DNA of 64,000 bases. Source: Myxococcales bacterium 68-20. Lineage in GTDB: Bacteria > Myxococcota_A > Polyangia > Polyangiales > Polyangiaceae. The notes under the pieces were generated by a model. It did not search any database, was not told where the DNA came from, and saw only the letters and a list, made by a program, of their open reading frames with translations. The stretch covers positions 189,915-253,914 of the forward strand of contig MKVQ01000040.1 in NCBI GenBank assembly GCA_001899635.1, read 5' to 3'. Within the stretch, counting starts at the first letter, position 1; every line of letters starts with the position of its first letter. The translations under genes were made by a program, and so were the position numbers. Below are positions 9,133 to 19,715 of the stretch, piece after piece.

Positions 9133-9863
9133 TCGTCCTTCCAGCGATAGCCCGCGCCGATCACCGTCTCGATCCGATCGAACGCTGCGTCGACCGCCTC
9201 GAGCTTCCTGCGGAGGCGGCGCACGTACGTGTCGATGATGCGCTCGGCGACGACCGAGTCGTCCCCGCGCACGATCTCGAGCAAGCGATCGCGCGAGAGG
9301 ACGATCCCAGCACGGCTCGCGAGCGCCTCGAGCAGCCGGAACTCGGTGACCGTGACCACGATGGGCGCCTTCGCATAGCGGACCTCGAGGCGCTCGGGGA
9401 ACAGCTCGAGCGCGCCGCGCGCGACTGGACGTTCGGCGTCTGCCGACCTGCGCCGAGTCTCGCGGCGCAGGAGCGCCGCGATGCGCGCGAGGAGGACGCG
9501 CGTGCTGAACGGCTTCGCGACATAGTCGTCGGCGCCGAGCTCGAGGCCGACCGCTTCGTCGATCTCGTTGTCGCGCGACGTGAGCAGGACGAGCGGCACG
9601 CCATCGCCGGCTTCGCGGAGCCGCCGGCAGAGCGACATTCCGTCGAGGCCAGGCATGTTGACGTCGCTCACGACCGCGTCCGGCCGATCGGCCTGCACGC
9701 GTTCGAGCCCACGCATGCCGTCGGGGGCTGTGAGGACCTCGTGGCCTGCGTCCTCGAACGCGATCGACAGCGCGTCGAGGAGGGAAGCGTCGTCGTCGAT
9801 GAGCAGGATCCGGGACAATGGTGCCGGGGCAGAGCATAGCGCGAGCATTCCGGACGCGAGCAT
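9129..9863 (-). CDS. OmpR/PhoB-family response regulator
   Basis: A 244-residue two-component regulator. The receiver domain begins at about residue 18 (SRILLIDDD), with the phosphorylatable Asp in VVSDVNMPGLDG (about residue 67), the conserved Thr/Ser in LLTSRD and Lys in YVAKPFS. The C-terminal winged helix (TEFRLLEALASRAG, then VRRLRRKLE and GAGYRWK) binds DNA. ATG 9863 is used; ATG 9848 or the TTG just before SRILL would remove a short non-conserved leader. The start region contains a 13-bp direct repeat. The stop overlaps the kinase start. Confidence 0.92.
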   Translation of the reverse strand: MLASGMLALCSAPAPLSRILLIDDDASLLDALSIAFEDAGHEVLTAPDGMRGLERVQADRPDAVVSDVNMPGLDGMSLCRRLREAGDGVPLVLLTSRDNEIDEAVGLELGADDYVAKPFSTRVLLARIAALLRRETRRRSADAERPVARGALELFPERLEVRYAKAPIVVTVTEFRLLEALASRAGIVLSRDRLLEIVRGDDSVVAERIIDTYVRRLRRKLEAVDAAFDRIETVIGAGYRWKDD

Positions 9864-9868
9864 TCCGG
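9841..9868. repeat. 13-bp direct repeat at the regulator start
   Basis: gcgagcattccgg occurs at 9841-9853 and 9856-9868, two bases apart. It spans the first codons of the leftward response regulator and supplies two alternative ATG codons (9863 and 9848). It is probably a local duplication. Confidence 0.6.
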
Positions 9869-10493
9869 CACACAGGGATCCACGACCGGATGAAGCCGCT
9901 CCGGACGCGAGATGAATCCCCGATGAAATGCGGGGTGCCGTTTGCGCACGGACGCTTGCCGGGAGCCTCTCCGAGCGCCGGCGCGCTGGCCGAAGACCCG
10001 CACTCGCGTCCTTCGCTCCGGATCGACCGCGCTGGGATCCGAGCGGGAAAATAAAAAACGCCGCGGCGGGCTCGGGGGGGGGGAAGCCTCGCCGCAGCGC
10101 TGACCACTCTTTATGCGGGTTCTGTGCCAGATGCTAACTATTGGAGATCACGTGCGCAGAACCATACGGTCGTGCAAGGGCGAAGGATCACGCGGACAAC
10201 TTCGAAATGCGCGTTCGAGCCATCCACGCGGGAGCGGGCGGCCGGCTCGGTGCTCGCAGCGCGTCGACGTCCCCGTCGGGAGGGCGCGAACGCACGCGTG
10301 TCACTGACCTTCCCGGCGGGTCGGGTGGTGGACGGCCGGCGGATCTCCTCGCGCCTGGCGAAGCGTGGAGCGCCGTGCACTCTCGCTCGTCTTGCGACCA
10401 CGCGTCTCGATCGGAGCAGGTGATCGACGCGCGTCCGAAAGTTGGCCCGATGCTCCGTTCCTTCTTATTCGGATTGAGGTCCGGAGGAATTCG
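9864..10493. other. 630-base intergenic region between divergent genes
   Basis: This region separates the leftward regulator from the rightward PilZ gene. No convincing coding frame is present; the open frames are Arg/Ser-rich shadows. It holds a leftward terminator-like hairpin with a run of ten G (10048-10098). On the minus strand at 10113-10130 there is a weak sigma-54-like match, ctggcac-N6-cgcat, with correct GG-N10-GC spacing. The GGAGG ribosome site of the PilZ gene lies at 10483-10487. Promoters for both genes must lie here but no strong -35/-10 pair is obvious. Confidence 0.5.
10048..10098 (-). terminator. Leftward intrinsic-terminator-like hairpin
   Basis: Read on the minus strand, gctgcggcgaggc pairs with gcccgccgcggc around a C-rich loop and is followed directly by TTTTTTATTTT. 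This is a good rho-independent terminator, yet no leftward gene ends here. It lies in the 5' leader region of the response regulator, 185 bases ahead of its ATG. It could attenuate that operon or end a short unannotated leftward RNA. Confidence 0.55.
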
Positions 10494-12236
10494 ATGAGCA
10501 ATACACATGATCGCCGAGCGCCGGGAACGGCGCGCATGCCGTTCGATGCGATGGTCGAGGTTGGGGGCGCGCTCGGCCCATCGTTCGAGGCGCAGGCGGT
10601 CAACCTGTCCGAGGAAGGCATGTCGCTCCGTACGGCATACCTCCCCGAGGTCGGCCAGCCGGTGATGTGCCGCTTCGAGGGAGGGCCGGGGATGTCCGTC
10701 GTGGCCGCCGGAGAGGTCCTCTGGAAGGACGACATGGGCGACGGAGGCGAGTTCGGCATTCGCTTCACGAACCTCGACGGTGCGAGCGCCGCCGCGCTCC
10801 AGCAGATCCTCGGGACGTCGCAGGACGGTCAGCGCCAGCCGGACCAGGGCCGCAAGGTGCGGCTCCACATCGAGGGCCTCGCTTCGCCGATGCGCGCGCG
10901 GATCAAGGATCAGATGGCGTCGGGCGTGACCGCGTACAGCGAGCTCGGCTTCCTCCAGATGGGCAGGCCGCTCGAGCTCGAAGATGCGGCGACGGGCAAT
11001 CGCCGTCCCGCGATGATCGATCGCGTCGAGGTGGAGCTGGGCGAAGGCTCGCGGATCCCGCAGCTCGTCGTCTCGCTCCGATACGACGATGAGGACGCAC
11101 GCGCAGCATCGCTCGCGCCGATCGAGGTTCCGATCGACGATCCGGGCGAGCACACGCCGCACGATCCGCCGCAGATGGAAGCGGCCTCGGCGCACGAGGA
11201 CCAGCACGAAGACGAGGTCGCGGTGGAGCCCCCGATGATGGCGGAGGCCCAGGCGGCGATCGACGAGGCGAGCCGACCGGAAGAGGCGGGCATCGACGAG
11301 GAGTCGAACAAGCTGAAGAGCGCCTTCACGCGCAACGCGGCGAAGATCACGCCGGCGATCACGTCGTTGGCGAAGCGCGCCAAGGTGGCGGCAGCGCTCC
11401 TCGCCGCGCGAGCTCGCCGCGGCAACAGCACGGGCAACGACGTCGAGATCCCGGTCCGTCGCACGACGGCGCCGGCGCCCGGCGGTGGTCTCCACACCTC
11501 CGGTCGCAAGGTCGTCCGCGGGAGCGTCGCCGACGAGCGGACCGCGGAAGCCGTGACCGCGCCGAAGCCGCGCCTCGAGATCACGAAGAAGCGGGCCGCG
11601 ATCGCGGCGTCGATCGGCATCGCGACGGTCCTCGTCTTCATCGCGCTCCGCAAGCCCGCACCGGCCCCGCAGCTCGCGAGCGCCCCGCCGGCCGATCCGG
11701 TCGCGGCCGCGGCCCCGAGCGCGCCGGACCCGATGGCTCTCCCGGCAGCGCCGGTTCCGCCGCCCGCCGATCCGCTCGCCGCTGCTGCGGCCGCGATGGG
11801 CAACGGTGGCCCGACGCCGATCGCTGCGAGGCCGGGCAAGCCGACGCCGTTCACGAACGGTCCGGTCGGCTCGCACCCGACGATCATCAAGATCAAGATG
11901 GACGGCCCCGTCGAGGGGATCCTCGGCGCGACGCAGCCGACCGGCTTCACGGTCGTGACGCCGAACCGCAAGGTGCTCGCTCCGGCGGGCTCGCTCGCCT
12001 CGAAGGACACGCGCCTCGAGGGCGTGCACATCACGAACGACACCGACGGCGCCGAGCTCACCGTCTCGTTCAAGGACGGCGTTCCGAACTACATCGTCCG
12101 CGCGCGCGGCGAGACGCTCGAGCTGGTGCTCGCCAAGGCAGGCGGCACGAGCAAGGCCGCGGCGAGCACGAAGAAGAAGGCGACACCGACGACCACCACC
12201 ACGAGCGCCAAGAACAAGAAGCAGCAGCAGCGCTGA
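10494..12236 (+). CDS. PilZ-domain protein with C-terminal AMIN-like domain
   Basis: A 580-residue protein. Residues ~12-105 form a PilZ-type domain (MPFDAMVEVGGALG, then QAVNLSEEGMSLRT), typical of c-di-GMP effectors; the arginine pair RRAPGTAR precedes it. A second beta-rich domain spans ~120-205. A long acidic/Ala-rich linker leads to a transmembrane helix near residues 370-385 (AAIAASIGIATVLVFIALR). A Pro/Ala-rich spacer and an AMIN-like beta domain follow (TIIKIKMDGPVEGI to ELVLAKAG), a fold that binds peptidoglycan or secretin partners in AmiC and PilQ. It could link cytoplasmic c-di-GMP to the cell wall or pilus machinery. Start ATG 10494 has GGAGG 6 bases upstream. Terminator hairpins follow. 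Confidence 0.82.
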   Translation: MSNTHDRRAPGTARMPFDAMVEVGGALGPSFEAQAVNLSEEGMSLRTAYLPEVGQPVMCRFEGGPGMSVVAAGEVLWKDDMGDGGEFGIRFTNLDGASAAALQQILGTSQDGQRQPDQGRKVRLHIEGLASPMRARIKDQMASGVTAYSELGFLQMGRPLELEDAATGNRRPAMIDRVEVELGEGSRIPQLVVSLRYDDEDARAASLAPIEVPIDDPGEHTPHDPPQMEAASAHEDQHEDEVAVEPPMMAEAQAAIDEASRPEEAGIDEESNKLKSAFTRNAAKITPAITSLAKRAKVAAALLAARARRGNSTGNDVEIPVRRTTAPAPGGGLHTSGRKVVRGSVADERTAEAVTAPKPRLEITKKRAAIAASIGIATVLVFIALRKPAPAPQLASAPPADPVAAAAPSAPDPMALPAAPVPPPADPLAAAAAAMGNGGPTPIAARPGKPTPFTNGPVGSHPTIIKIKMDGPVEGILGATQPTGFTVVTPNRKVLAPAGSLASKDTRLEGVHITNDTDGAELTVSFKDGVPNYIVRARGETLELVLAKAGGTSKAAASTKKKATPTTTTTSAKNKKQQQR

Positions 12237-12258
12237 TCGACCGCCAACGGCGATCGGA

Positions 12259-12293
12259 AAAGCGGGCCGGGAGCGATTGCTCTCGGCCCGCTT
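12259..12293. terminator. Bidirectional terminator hairpin
   Basis: aagcgggccgggagc and gctctcggcccgctt form a 15-bp stem (one G-T pair) around GATT. It lies between the convergent PilZ and carboxyltransferase genes, and can serve both strands. Confidence 0.75.
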
Positions 12294-12307
12294 CGCTGTG
12301 GCGCACC

Positions 12308-12329
12308 GATTCGCCCGAAAGGGCGAATC
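12308..12329. terminator. Second hairpin with GAAA tetraloop
   Basis: gattcgccc-GAAA-gggcgaatc is a perfect 9-bp stem with a GNRA-type tetraloop just past the carboxyltransferase stop. It probably acts with the neighbouring hairpin as part of the convergent terminator. Confidence 0.6.
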
Positions 12330-12334
12330 ACGAG

Positions 12335-13921
<1,587 letters not shown>

Positions 13922-14047
13922 CGATCGCGTTACATAGCGTGCCCGCGGGGACCATGACAGCGCGATCAGTCGCCCGTCGGGACGACCGCCGGCACACATG
14001 GCGGCCTGGCTTCCAGGGGGCAGCCCTCCTATTCTCGGGTTTGGACA

Positions 14048-15781
14048 ATGAGCGATTTGGTCGTGCCCAGTCCGTACCCCGCTGCCGGCGACATCGTCGA
14101 CGGCAAGTACAAGATCGAGAAGATGCTGGGGGAGGGCGGCATGGGGGCGGTCGCGCGCGCGACGCACGTCGTCCTCGGCGGCACGCTCGCGCTCAAGTTC
14201 ATGAACCCGCAGTTCATGAGCTTCCCCGGTGCGGTCGAGCGCTTCGTCAACGAGGGGCGCGCGAGCAAGGCGATCAAGAGCGACCACGTCTTGCCCGTCA
14301 CGGACGTCGGGCTCCTGCCGAACGGCACGCCCTACCTCCTGATGGAGTGCCTCTACGGGCTCGACCTCGCGGATCTGCTCGCCCGCGACGGGCCGTCGGG
14401 ACTCCCGGTCGAGCGGGCGGTCCACTTCGTCGTCCAGATCCTCCGCGGTCTGCAGGCCGCGCACGCGATCGGGATCATCCATCGCGACATGAAGCCTTCG
14501 AACTGCTTCGTGGTGACCCACGACGGCGAAGACGACTTCGTGAAGATCCTCGACTTCGGCATCAGCAAGGTCGTGCAGCCGGGCAGCTCGTCGCTCACGC
14601 AGACGAACTCGGCGCTCGGGACGCCGCTCTACATGTCGCCGGAGCAGGCTCGGAGCCCGCGCGACGTCGACACGCGATCGGATCTCTACTCCGTCGGCGT
14701 CATCCTCTACGAGCTCCTATCGGGGCGGACGCCGTTCTTCTCCGAGAGCGGCGAGTTCACCGAGATCCTCTTCCAGCTCTTCACCGCGGATCCGCCGCCG
14801 ATCCAGCAGATGCGTGCCGATCTGTCCGACGCGCTTGCGGCGGTCGTCCACAAGGCGCTCGCGCGCGAGGTCGGCGATCGCCATGCGACGGCGCTCGAGC
14901 TGGCCGAGGCGCTCGTCCCCTTCGCGAGCGAGAAGTCGCTGGCGCTCGTCGAGCGCATGCGCGGGTTCAAGCCGCCGACGAAGGAATCGATCATCCCGAT
15001 GGAAGGGCTGCCCACATCGATGGCTGCGTTCTCGCAGCTCCAGCGAGGGCACACGGACGTGATGGCGAACCGGCCGTCGACGGACGTTCAGAAGGGCTCG
15101 CCGGTCACCGAGATCCTGGCCGACGCACCCAGGCCCGTCCAGGTGAAGACCGAGGTGCTCAGGGTCGACGGAAAGAGCGCGCCGCCTGGGCACGTCGCGG
15201 CGGTCCCGGAGCTCTTCGCGATGCGTGCGCGTCCGGACGAGGCCCTCGTTCGAACGCAGCTCGAGCTCGATCCCCCCCATGCTTCGAGGCCCCCGAGCCA
15301 CCGGCCCGAGAAGCCGATCACGGGTGTCCAGACCGACCTCGGCGCCGCTCGGGACGCGACGGCGGTCGAGCAGGGCGTCGCGCCGCCTTCCCGCTCGCCG
15401 CTCGTCTATGCGTTGCCGGTCGTCGCATTGCTCGGCATCGCGGGAGGCGTGGGCTTCTTCGTTTCGCAGGGCGGCCAGACCGCGACGAAGCCGGAGCCGC
15501 CGCCGCCCGCCAGCGTCGTCGTCCCGTCGGTGTCGGTGTCGGTGCCGGTCTCGGCCACGCCGGTCGCGTTGGCCGACTCGGCTGCTCCGGTCGCGTTGGC
15601 CGTCTCGGCCTCGGCTGCTCCGGTCGTTTCGGCCACGGCGGCCGTCTCGGCGTCGGTCGCCGTCACGCCGAGCGCCGGCGTCGTGCCATCCGCGAAGCCT
15701 CCGCGACAGAAGCCTGCTCCGACCCAGCCGGCGGACCCGACGGACGACTTCGGTCTCGACACCAAGCTCAAAAAACACTGA
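14048..15781 (+). CDS. Serine/threonine protein kinase, membrane-anchored
   Basis: A 577-residue Hanks-type (PknB-like) kinase. The cytoplasmic catalytic domain covers about residues 20-290: glycine loop [15 protein letters not shown] Lys in LALKFM, catalytic loop [14 protein letters not shown], and [11 protein letters not shown] linker of ~150 residues leads to one transmembrane helix ([18 protein letters not shown]) near residue 460. A periplasmic tail rich in Ala/Val/Ser (nt 15530-15690) is built of tandem-like segments. No PASTA domain is present. The divergent carboxyltransferase start lies 126 bases away, so the gap holds both promoters. Confidence 0.93.
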   Translation: MSDLVVPSPYPAAGDIVDGKYKIEKMLGEGGMGAVARATHVVLGGTLALKFMNPQFMSFPGAVERFVNEGRASKAIKSDHVLPVTDVGLLPNGTPYLLMECLYGLDLADLLARDGPSGLPVERAVHFVVQILRGLQAAHAIGIIHRDMKPSNCFVVTHDGEDDFVKILDFGISKVVQPGSSSLTQTNSALGTPLYMSPEQARSPRDVDTRSDLYSVGVILYELLSGRTPFFSESGEFTEILFQLFTADPPPIQQMRADLSDALAAVVHKALAREVGDRHATALELAEALVPFASEKSLALVERMRGFKPPTKESIIPMEGLPTSMAAFSQLQRGHTDVMANRPSTDVQKGSPVTEILADAPRPVQVKTEVLRVDGKSAPPGHVAAVPELFAMRARPDEALVRTQLELDPPHASRPPSHRPEKPITGVQTDLGAARDATAVEQGVAPPSRSPLVYALPVVALLGIAGGVGFFVSQGGQTATKPEPPPPASVVVPSVSVSVPVSATPVALADSAAPVALAVSASAAPVVSATAAVSASVAVTPSAGVVPSAKPPRQKPAPTQPADPTDDFGLDTKLKKH

Positions 15782-15853
15782 ACGCGGATGCCTTCGGCCC
15801 GTCGTCGATGTCAGGTGGCGATTGGTCGGATCCTTCGTGATCTCCTACAAACG

Positions 15854-15871
15854 CGGCCCCACGGGGGGCCG
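15854..15871 (+). terminator. Candidate terminator between the kinase and TPR-PEGA genes
   Basis: cggcccc and ggggccg form a 7-bp GC stem with a 4-base loop followed by tattgaatta. It sits 70 bases past the kinase stop and 30 bases before the next start. Confidence 0.5.
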
Positions 15872-15902
15872 TATTGAATTAGCCTGACGCCGAGATCCGA
15901 AC

Positions 15903-17105
15903 ATGATGCGCTCGGCCCGAAGAATCGCTCTCGCCGTCTCCATCACGCTCGTCGTCCCTCCCGTCCTGACCGCGATGCCGCGGACGGCATGGGCGCAGGC
16001 GAACAAGTCGATCCGCGACTCGCTCCCTCTCGAAGCACGCGGGCACTGGGATGCCGGTGTCGCGCTCGCGAAGCGCGAGAACTGGGACGGTGCGCGTACC
16101 AGCTTCAAGGCGGCGTACGACCTCTCGAAGAACCCGCGCGTGCTCTTCAACATCGGCGTCGCCGAGAAGGAGCTCAAACGCTACGCCGCGGCGCTCGAGC
16201 TGTTCAAGCGAGAGCTCGCCGAAGGTCAGGGACAGCTCTCTCCCGGTGAAGAGAGCGACGTCAAGGCGGCGATCGCCGGCCTCGAGCGACTCGTCGCTCA
16301 GCTCACGATCGACGTGAGCGAGAAGGACGCCGACGTCTTCATCGACAACGACAAGATCGACAACTCGAAGCTGCCCGGTCCGATCACGGTGCAGCTCGGC
16401 GAGCGCCGCATTCGCGCGGTGAAACCCGGCTTCGCTGAGGCGGTCGAGTCGATCCAGCTCGCCGGTGGCACCAAGGGCACCGTCACGCTGAAGCTCCACC
16501 CGCTCGTGAAGACGTCGCGCGTCAACGTGTCGGTCGTCGGGCCGCCGAACGCGGTCGTGAAGGTCGACGGCAAGGAGGTCGGCCCTGCTCCCTACGCCGG
16601 GCAGGTCGTCGTCGCCGCCGATCCCCACGAGTTCTCCGCCGAGGCGCCCGGTTACGTCACCGCCAAGCAGAGCGTCATCGTGAAGGACGGCGAGGTCCTG
16701 AACCTCACGCTCCAGCTCGCGGCCGAGCAGGAGAAGGGAAAGCTGGTCGTCGTCGCGAAGCCCGAGGGGGCGACGATCGAGATCGACGGCAAGGCGGTCG
16801 GCGCCACCCGCTGGGAGGGGCCGGTCGACGCCCGCACCCACCAGGTGGTCGTCAAGAAGCAGGGGTTCTACACCTGGAGCTACGACGTCGACGTCCCGAA
16901 GGGGGGCGAGCGCTCCGTCAGCGCGAGCCTGAACGAGGATCGCAACACGAGCTTCGTCCCGTGGCTGATCGGCTCGCTCGTCGTGGGCGCGGCGCTCACG
17001 GTCGGCATCGTTCTCCTCGCGACGCCTCCGGATCAGCAGTTGGTCGACGGGACGCTCACTCCCTACAAGGTCGGGACCCAGAGCATGCCCGGGATTCGCT
17101 TCTGA
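15903..17105 (+). CDS. Exported TPR-PEGA protein
   Basis: A 400-residue protein with a signal peptide (MMRSARRIALAVSITLVVPP, cleavage near AWAQA). A TPR-like module covers ~45-100 (WDGARTSFKAAYDLSKNPRV, then ALELFKRELAEG). Three PEGA-type beta modules follow, with cores VFIDNDKI, VVKVDGKEVGPAPYAG and IEIDGKAVGATRWEG. A C-terminal hydrophobic helix (WLIGSLVVGAALTVGIVLL) is near residue 365, suggesting membrane anchoring. PEGA domains are surface-layer-like modules; this architecture is abundant in myxobacteria and of unknown function. It lies just downstream of a Ser/Thr kinase gene, separated by a hairpin. Confidence 0.85.
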   Translation: MMRSARRIALAVSITLVVPPVLTAMPRTAWAQANKSIRDSLPLEARGHWDAGVALAKRENWDGARTSFKAAYDLSKNPRVLFNIGVAEKELKRYAAALELFKRELAEGQGQLSPGEESDVKAAIAGLERLVAQLTIDVSEKDADVFIDNDKIDNSKLPGPITVQLGERRIRAVKPGFAEAVESIQLAGGTKGTVTLKLHPLVKTSRVNVSVVGPPNAVVKVDGKEVGPAPYAGQVVVAADPHEFSAEAPGYVTAKQSVIVKDGEVLNLTLQLAAEQEKGKLVVVAKPEGATIEIDGKAVGATRWEGPVDARTHQVVVKKQGFYTWSYDVDVPKGGERSVSASLNEDRNTSFVPWLIGSLVVGAALTVGIVLLATPPDQQLVDGTLTPYKVGTQSMPGIRF

Positions 17106-17253
17106 ACCGCAGCGAGGCGCGTCATGGCGGGGCGCAACGCGTCGTCGCTCGCCGTCACTCGCGCCGGACGCCGTCACACGTTTGGTGGACTCGCCCCGCC
17201 TGGCCCCTCATGTCACGTTGAACAGTCGTTCTTCTTCTTTGGAGCATAGACGC

Positions 17254-19509
17254 ATGCGTTCCTTCGTCCGTCGCGCAACGATCGTCGGTGTTTGCCTCGG
17301 CGCTTCCGTGGTGGGGGCCGGCTGCGAGGCCAAGAAGGCGACCGAGTACGTCGCTGGCATCTCGACGCAGATGACCGTCCCGCGCGATCTGAAGGCGGTC
17401 CGCGTCGAGGTGAACGTCGGCGGGTTCCAGACCTTCTGCCAGGGCTACAAGGTCTATGACGGCAAGGTTCAGCTGCCGCGCAGCCTCGGGGCCTACCCGA
17501 ACAGCGAGAACGCGCTCAAGACGAACCTCCCGGTCACCTACACCATCGTCGGTCTGACCGAGGACTTCGATTCGGCGTCGGAGAACCCGCTCTTCGCGAT
17601 TTGCGCGCAGCCGAAGGTCGGGGAGAACGGCGCACGCATCCTGCGCCGCAGCCGCCAGCCGTACGTCCCGGACGAGATCCTCTTCCTCCCGATGCCGCTC
17701 AAGTACTCCTGCTACGACAAGGCGTGCGGGGAGGACGAGACGTGCAAGGGCGGGAAGTGCGTCCCCGCCAGCCTCACGCAGGAGCAGGCGAAAGCGACCT
17801 TCTCCCGGTACACGCCCGAGCTCCTCGACGGGACGGGCGGCGAGTGCTTCTCGACGTCGCTCTGTCTCGGCGCCGCGGCGCCGGCGATCGTCGTCGACGC
17901 CGACACGTGCACGTATGCCGTCGCGAACACGCCGAGCGCGCCTCCGCCGCTCGATCCGAAGGCCGATCCCTTCCGCCAGCAGCCGTGTGATCTCCCCGAA
18001 GAGTGCGGGAGCAAGCGCTGTACGATCGTCGACCCCGGCGCGGTGTCGCCCGACAAGAAGGGACGCTGCGAGCCGCTCGCGGCCGATACCCCGTGGGCGG
18101 GCACGAACGTGGAGATCGTCTACAACGGCGGTCTCAACCGCGAGATCCTCGATCTCGATCCGGAGGAGGGCTTCGTGCTTCCCGATCCGGCGAACCCGCA
18201 GCGTTTCCAGCTCGCGCCCGGGCTTTGTGACATGGTCAAGGGCACCGCCGTCAACACGGGGCCGGGCGCCAAGGACGCCGGGCTCACCTGCGAGACGAAC
18301 GCCGACTGCAAGTCGGACGCTTGCGACAAGAGGTTCGCGGCGCCGGGCTGCACGCAGAACTGCGGCGTCTGCGGCTCCGGTCATCGCATCACCTCCGTCC
18401 GTGCGAGCGGCACCTGCCAAGCAAAGCGCATCACGCAGCCCTTCTGCGCGGCCGATCAGCTCGCGCAGATGGGGACCGACGAAAGCGGCGTCGCGCCGAA
18501 CGCGACGCCGCCGGAGTGCAGCACCGTGGAGCTCAAGCCCCCGCGTGCGGCGCTCATGGTCCTCGTCGACAACACGCAGGCGCACTCTGCGTTCTTCAAC
18601 AGCGACCAGATCAAGGCGATCGAGTTCCCGCTGAAGGACCCCGCGTTCGAGAAGACCGACCTCGGGCTCATCTACGCTCCGGTCGCGAGCAATGGCTGCG
18701 CCATCGATGCTCCACCGGTCCTCCCGTTCGAGCCCGCGGCAACGAGCCGGACGAAGCTGATCGACAACTTCCTCGGGTTCGCCAACGCTCCGGCGACGCT
18801 CCTTCCGGGAGCACCCAACTACGAGGGCGCCCTCGCGAGCAGCTACGCGGCGCTGACGGCGCTGCCGAACACGTCGTACTTCAAGCGCGCGGTGGTCATC
18901 ATCGGCAACCGTGACTTCAACACCGAGTCGTGTGGGAACATCGCCGGCACTCCGGCGAACCTCGCCGAGGCGGCGCGTACGGCTCCGGCCGATCCGACGA
19001 AGCCGATCAGCACGTACGTGATCCAGCTCGCGAAGACGGATCCGAACAAGGCGCTCGGTGACGACGTGCTCGACCCAGGCCTCGGCGCGCTCTTGACGGC
19101 GGGCAGCACGGCCCTGGTGAACCCGGACGCGCGCGGGCAGAAGAAGAACGCGAAGGACTCGTTCCAGCAGGTCATCAACTCGCTTGCCACGTGCGTGTAC
19201 GACGTCGCGGACACGGCGAAGGCGCCGGCGGCGGACGACATCCTCTCGTTCAGCGATCCGCTCTTCGGAACGACGACGAAGATCGAGGCGAACCCCACGA
19301 ACAGCTGCACCACGGAGGGAGTTCCGGGCTCGGGTTGGAGCTACGGCGCTTCGGGCAGCCCGGGGACGAAGCGGATCTTCCTCTGCGAGCAGAGCTGCGC
19401 CGCGTACCGCTCGACCCTCGCGCAGGCCTCGGACTTCGCCCTCCTCTACGAGAAGCCGCCGATCGCGGTCCCGATGTTCGCGCACCGCAAGTCGTGCGAG
19501 CCGAAGTGA
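17254..19509 (+). CDS. Large Cys-containing lipoprotein with VWA-like region
   Basis: A 751-residue lipoprotein: MRSFVRRATIVGVCLGASV then lipobox V-G-A-G-C. ATG 17254 has GGAG 7-8 bases upstream, and the frame upstream of it lacks features. The first half contains scattered cysteine pairs (CYDKACGEDETCKGGKC, CQAKRITQPFC). From about residue 430 the chain resembles a degraded von Willebrand A fold: ALMVLVDNTQAHSAFF (D-x-T in place of D-x-S-x-S), and a later FKRAVVIIGNRDF strand. The C-terminus has paired cysteines. Probably surface-exposed; ligand unknown. It is the first gene of the accessory lipoprotein region. Confidence 0.78.
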   Translation: MRSFVRRATIVGVCLGASVVGAGCEAKKATEYVAGISTQMTVPRDLKAVRVEVNVGGFQTFCQGYKVYDGKVQLPRSLGAYPNSENALKTNLPVTYTIVGLTEDFDSASENPLFAICAQPKVGENGARILRRSRQPYVPDEILFLPMPLKYSCYDKACGEDETCKGGKCVPASLTQEQAKATFSRYTPELLDGTGGECFSTSLCLGAAAPAIVVDADTCTYAVANTPSAPPPLDPKADPFRQQPCDLPEECGSKRCTIVDPGAVSPDKKGRCEPLAADTPWAGTNVEIVYNGGLNREILDLDPEEGFVLPDPANPQRFQLAPGLCDMVKGTAVNTGPGAKDAGLTCETNADCKSDACDKRFAAPGCTQNCGVCGSGHRITSVRASGTCQAKRITQPFCAADQLAQMGTDESGVAPNATPPECSTVELKPPRAALMVLVDNTQAHSAFFNSDQIKAIEFPLKDPAFEKTDLGLIYAPVASNGCAIDAPPVLPFEPAATSRTKLIDNFLGFANAPATLLPGAPNYEGALASSYAALTALPNTSYFKRAVVIIGNRDFNTESCGNIAGTPANLAEAARTAPADPTKPISTYVIQLAKTDPNKALGDDVLDPGLGALLTAGSTALVNPDARGQKKNAKDSFQQVINSLATCVYDVADTAKAPAADDILSFSDPLFGTTTKIEANPTNSCTTEGVPGSGWSYGASGSPGTKRIFLCEQSCAAYRSTLAQASDFALLYEKPPIAVPMFAHRKSCEPK

Positions 19510-19564
19510 TCTAGCCGTCGTCGCGACGCTGTAGCTCTCGCTCGACCCGGCAGCGGCTCGATCA

Positions 19565-19578
19565 CTTACGAACGTAAG
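19565..19578. promoter_or_regulatory. Small dyad in the intergenic gap
   Basis: cttacgaacgtaag is a near-perfect dyad in the 206-base gap ahead of the exported ~340-residue protein and the ECF sigma gene. It is a possible operator; nothing else in the gap is recognisable. Confidence 0.25.
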
Positions 19579-19715
19579 CGACGTCGACGCTGTCGAATCG
19601 CTCGAGCCGTTCTGGAGACCTTGTCTCGCGTCAGGGATGGACGAGCTCGGGTACGCCGAGGAGGCCGGGACTTGTTTCGGTTCTCGTGACGTGATTTCGA
19701 GTACCCTCGCGCGAG

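Noticed and set aside
7372-10107. One 911-codon leftward frame suggesting a fused regulator-kinase
   Set aside because: Only the portion below 9132 encodes the kinase. The upstream part lies out of frame over the response regulator gene, which has its own clear receiver and winged-helix sequence.
10101-10490. Possible tRNA or known riboswitch in the PilZ/regulator gap
   Set aside because: No cloverleaf with T-arm GTTCRA consensus, and no recognisable c-di-GMP or other riboswitch core was found.
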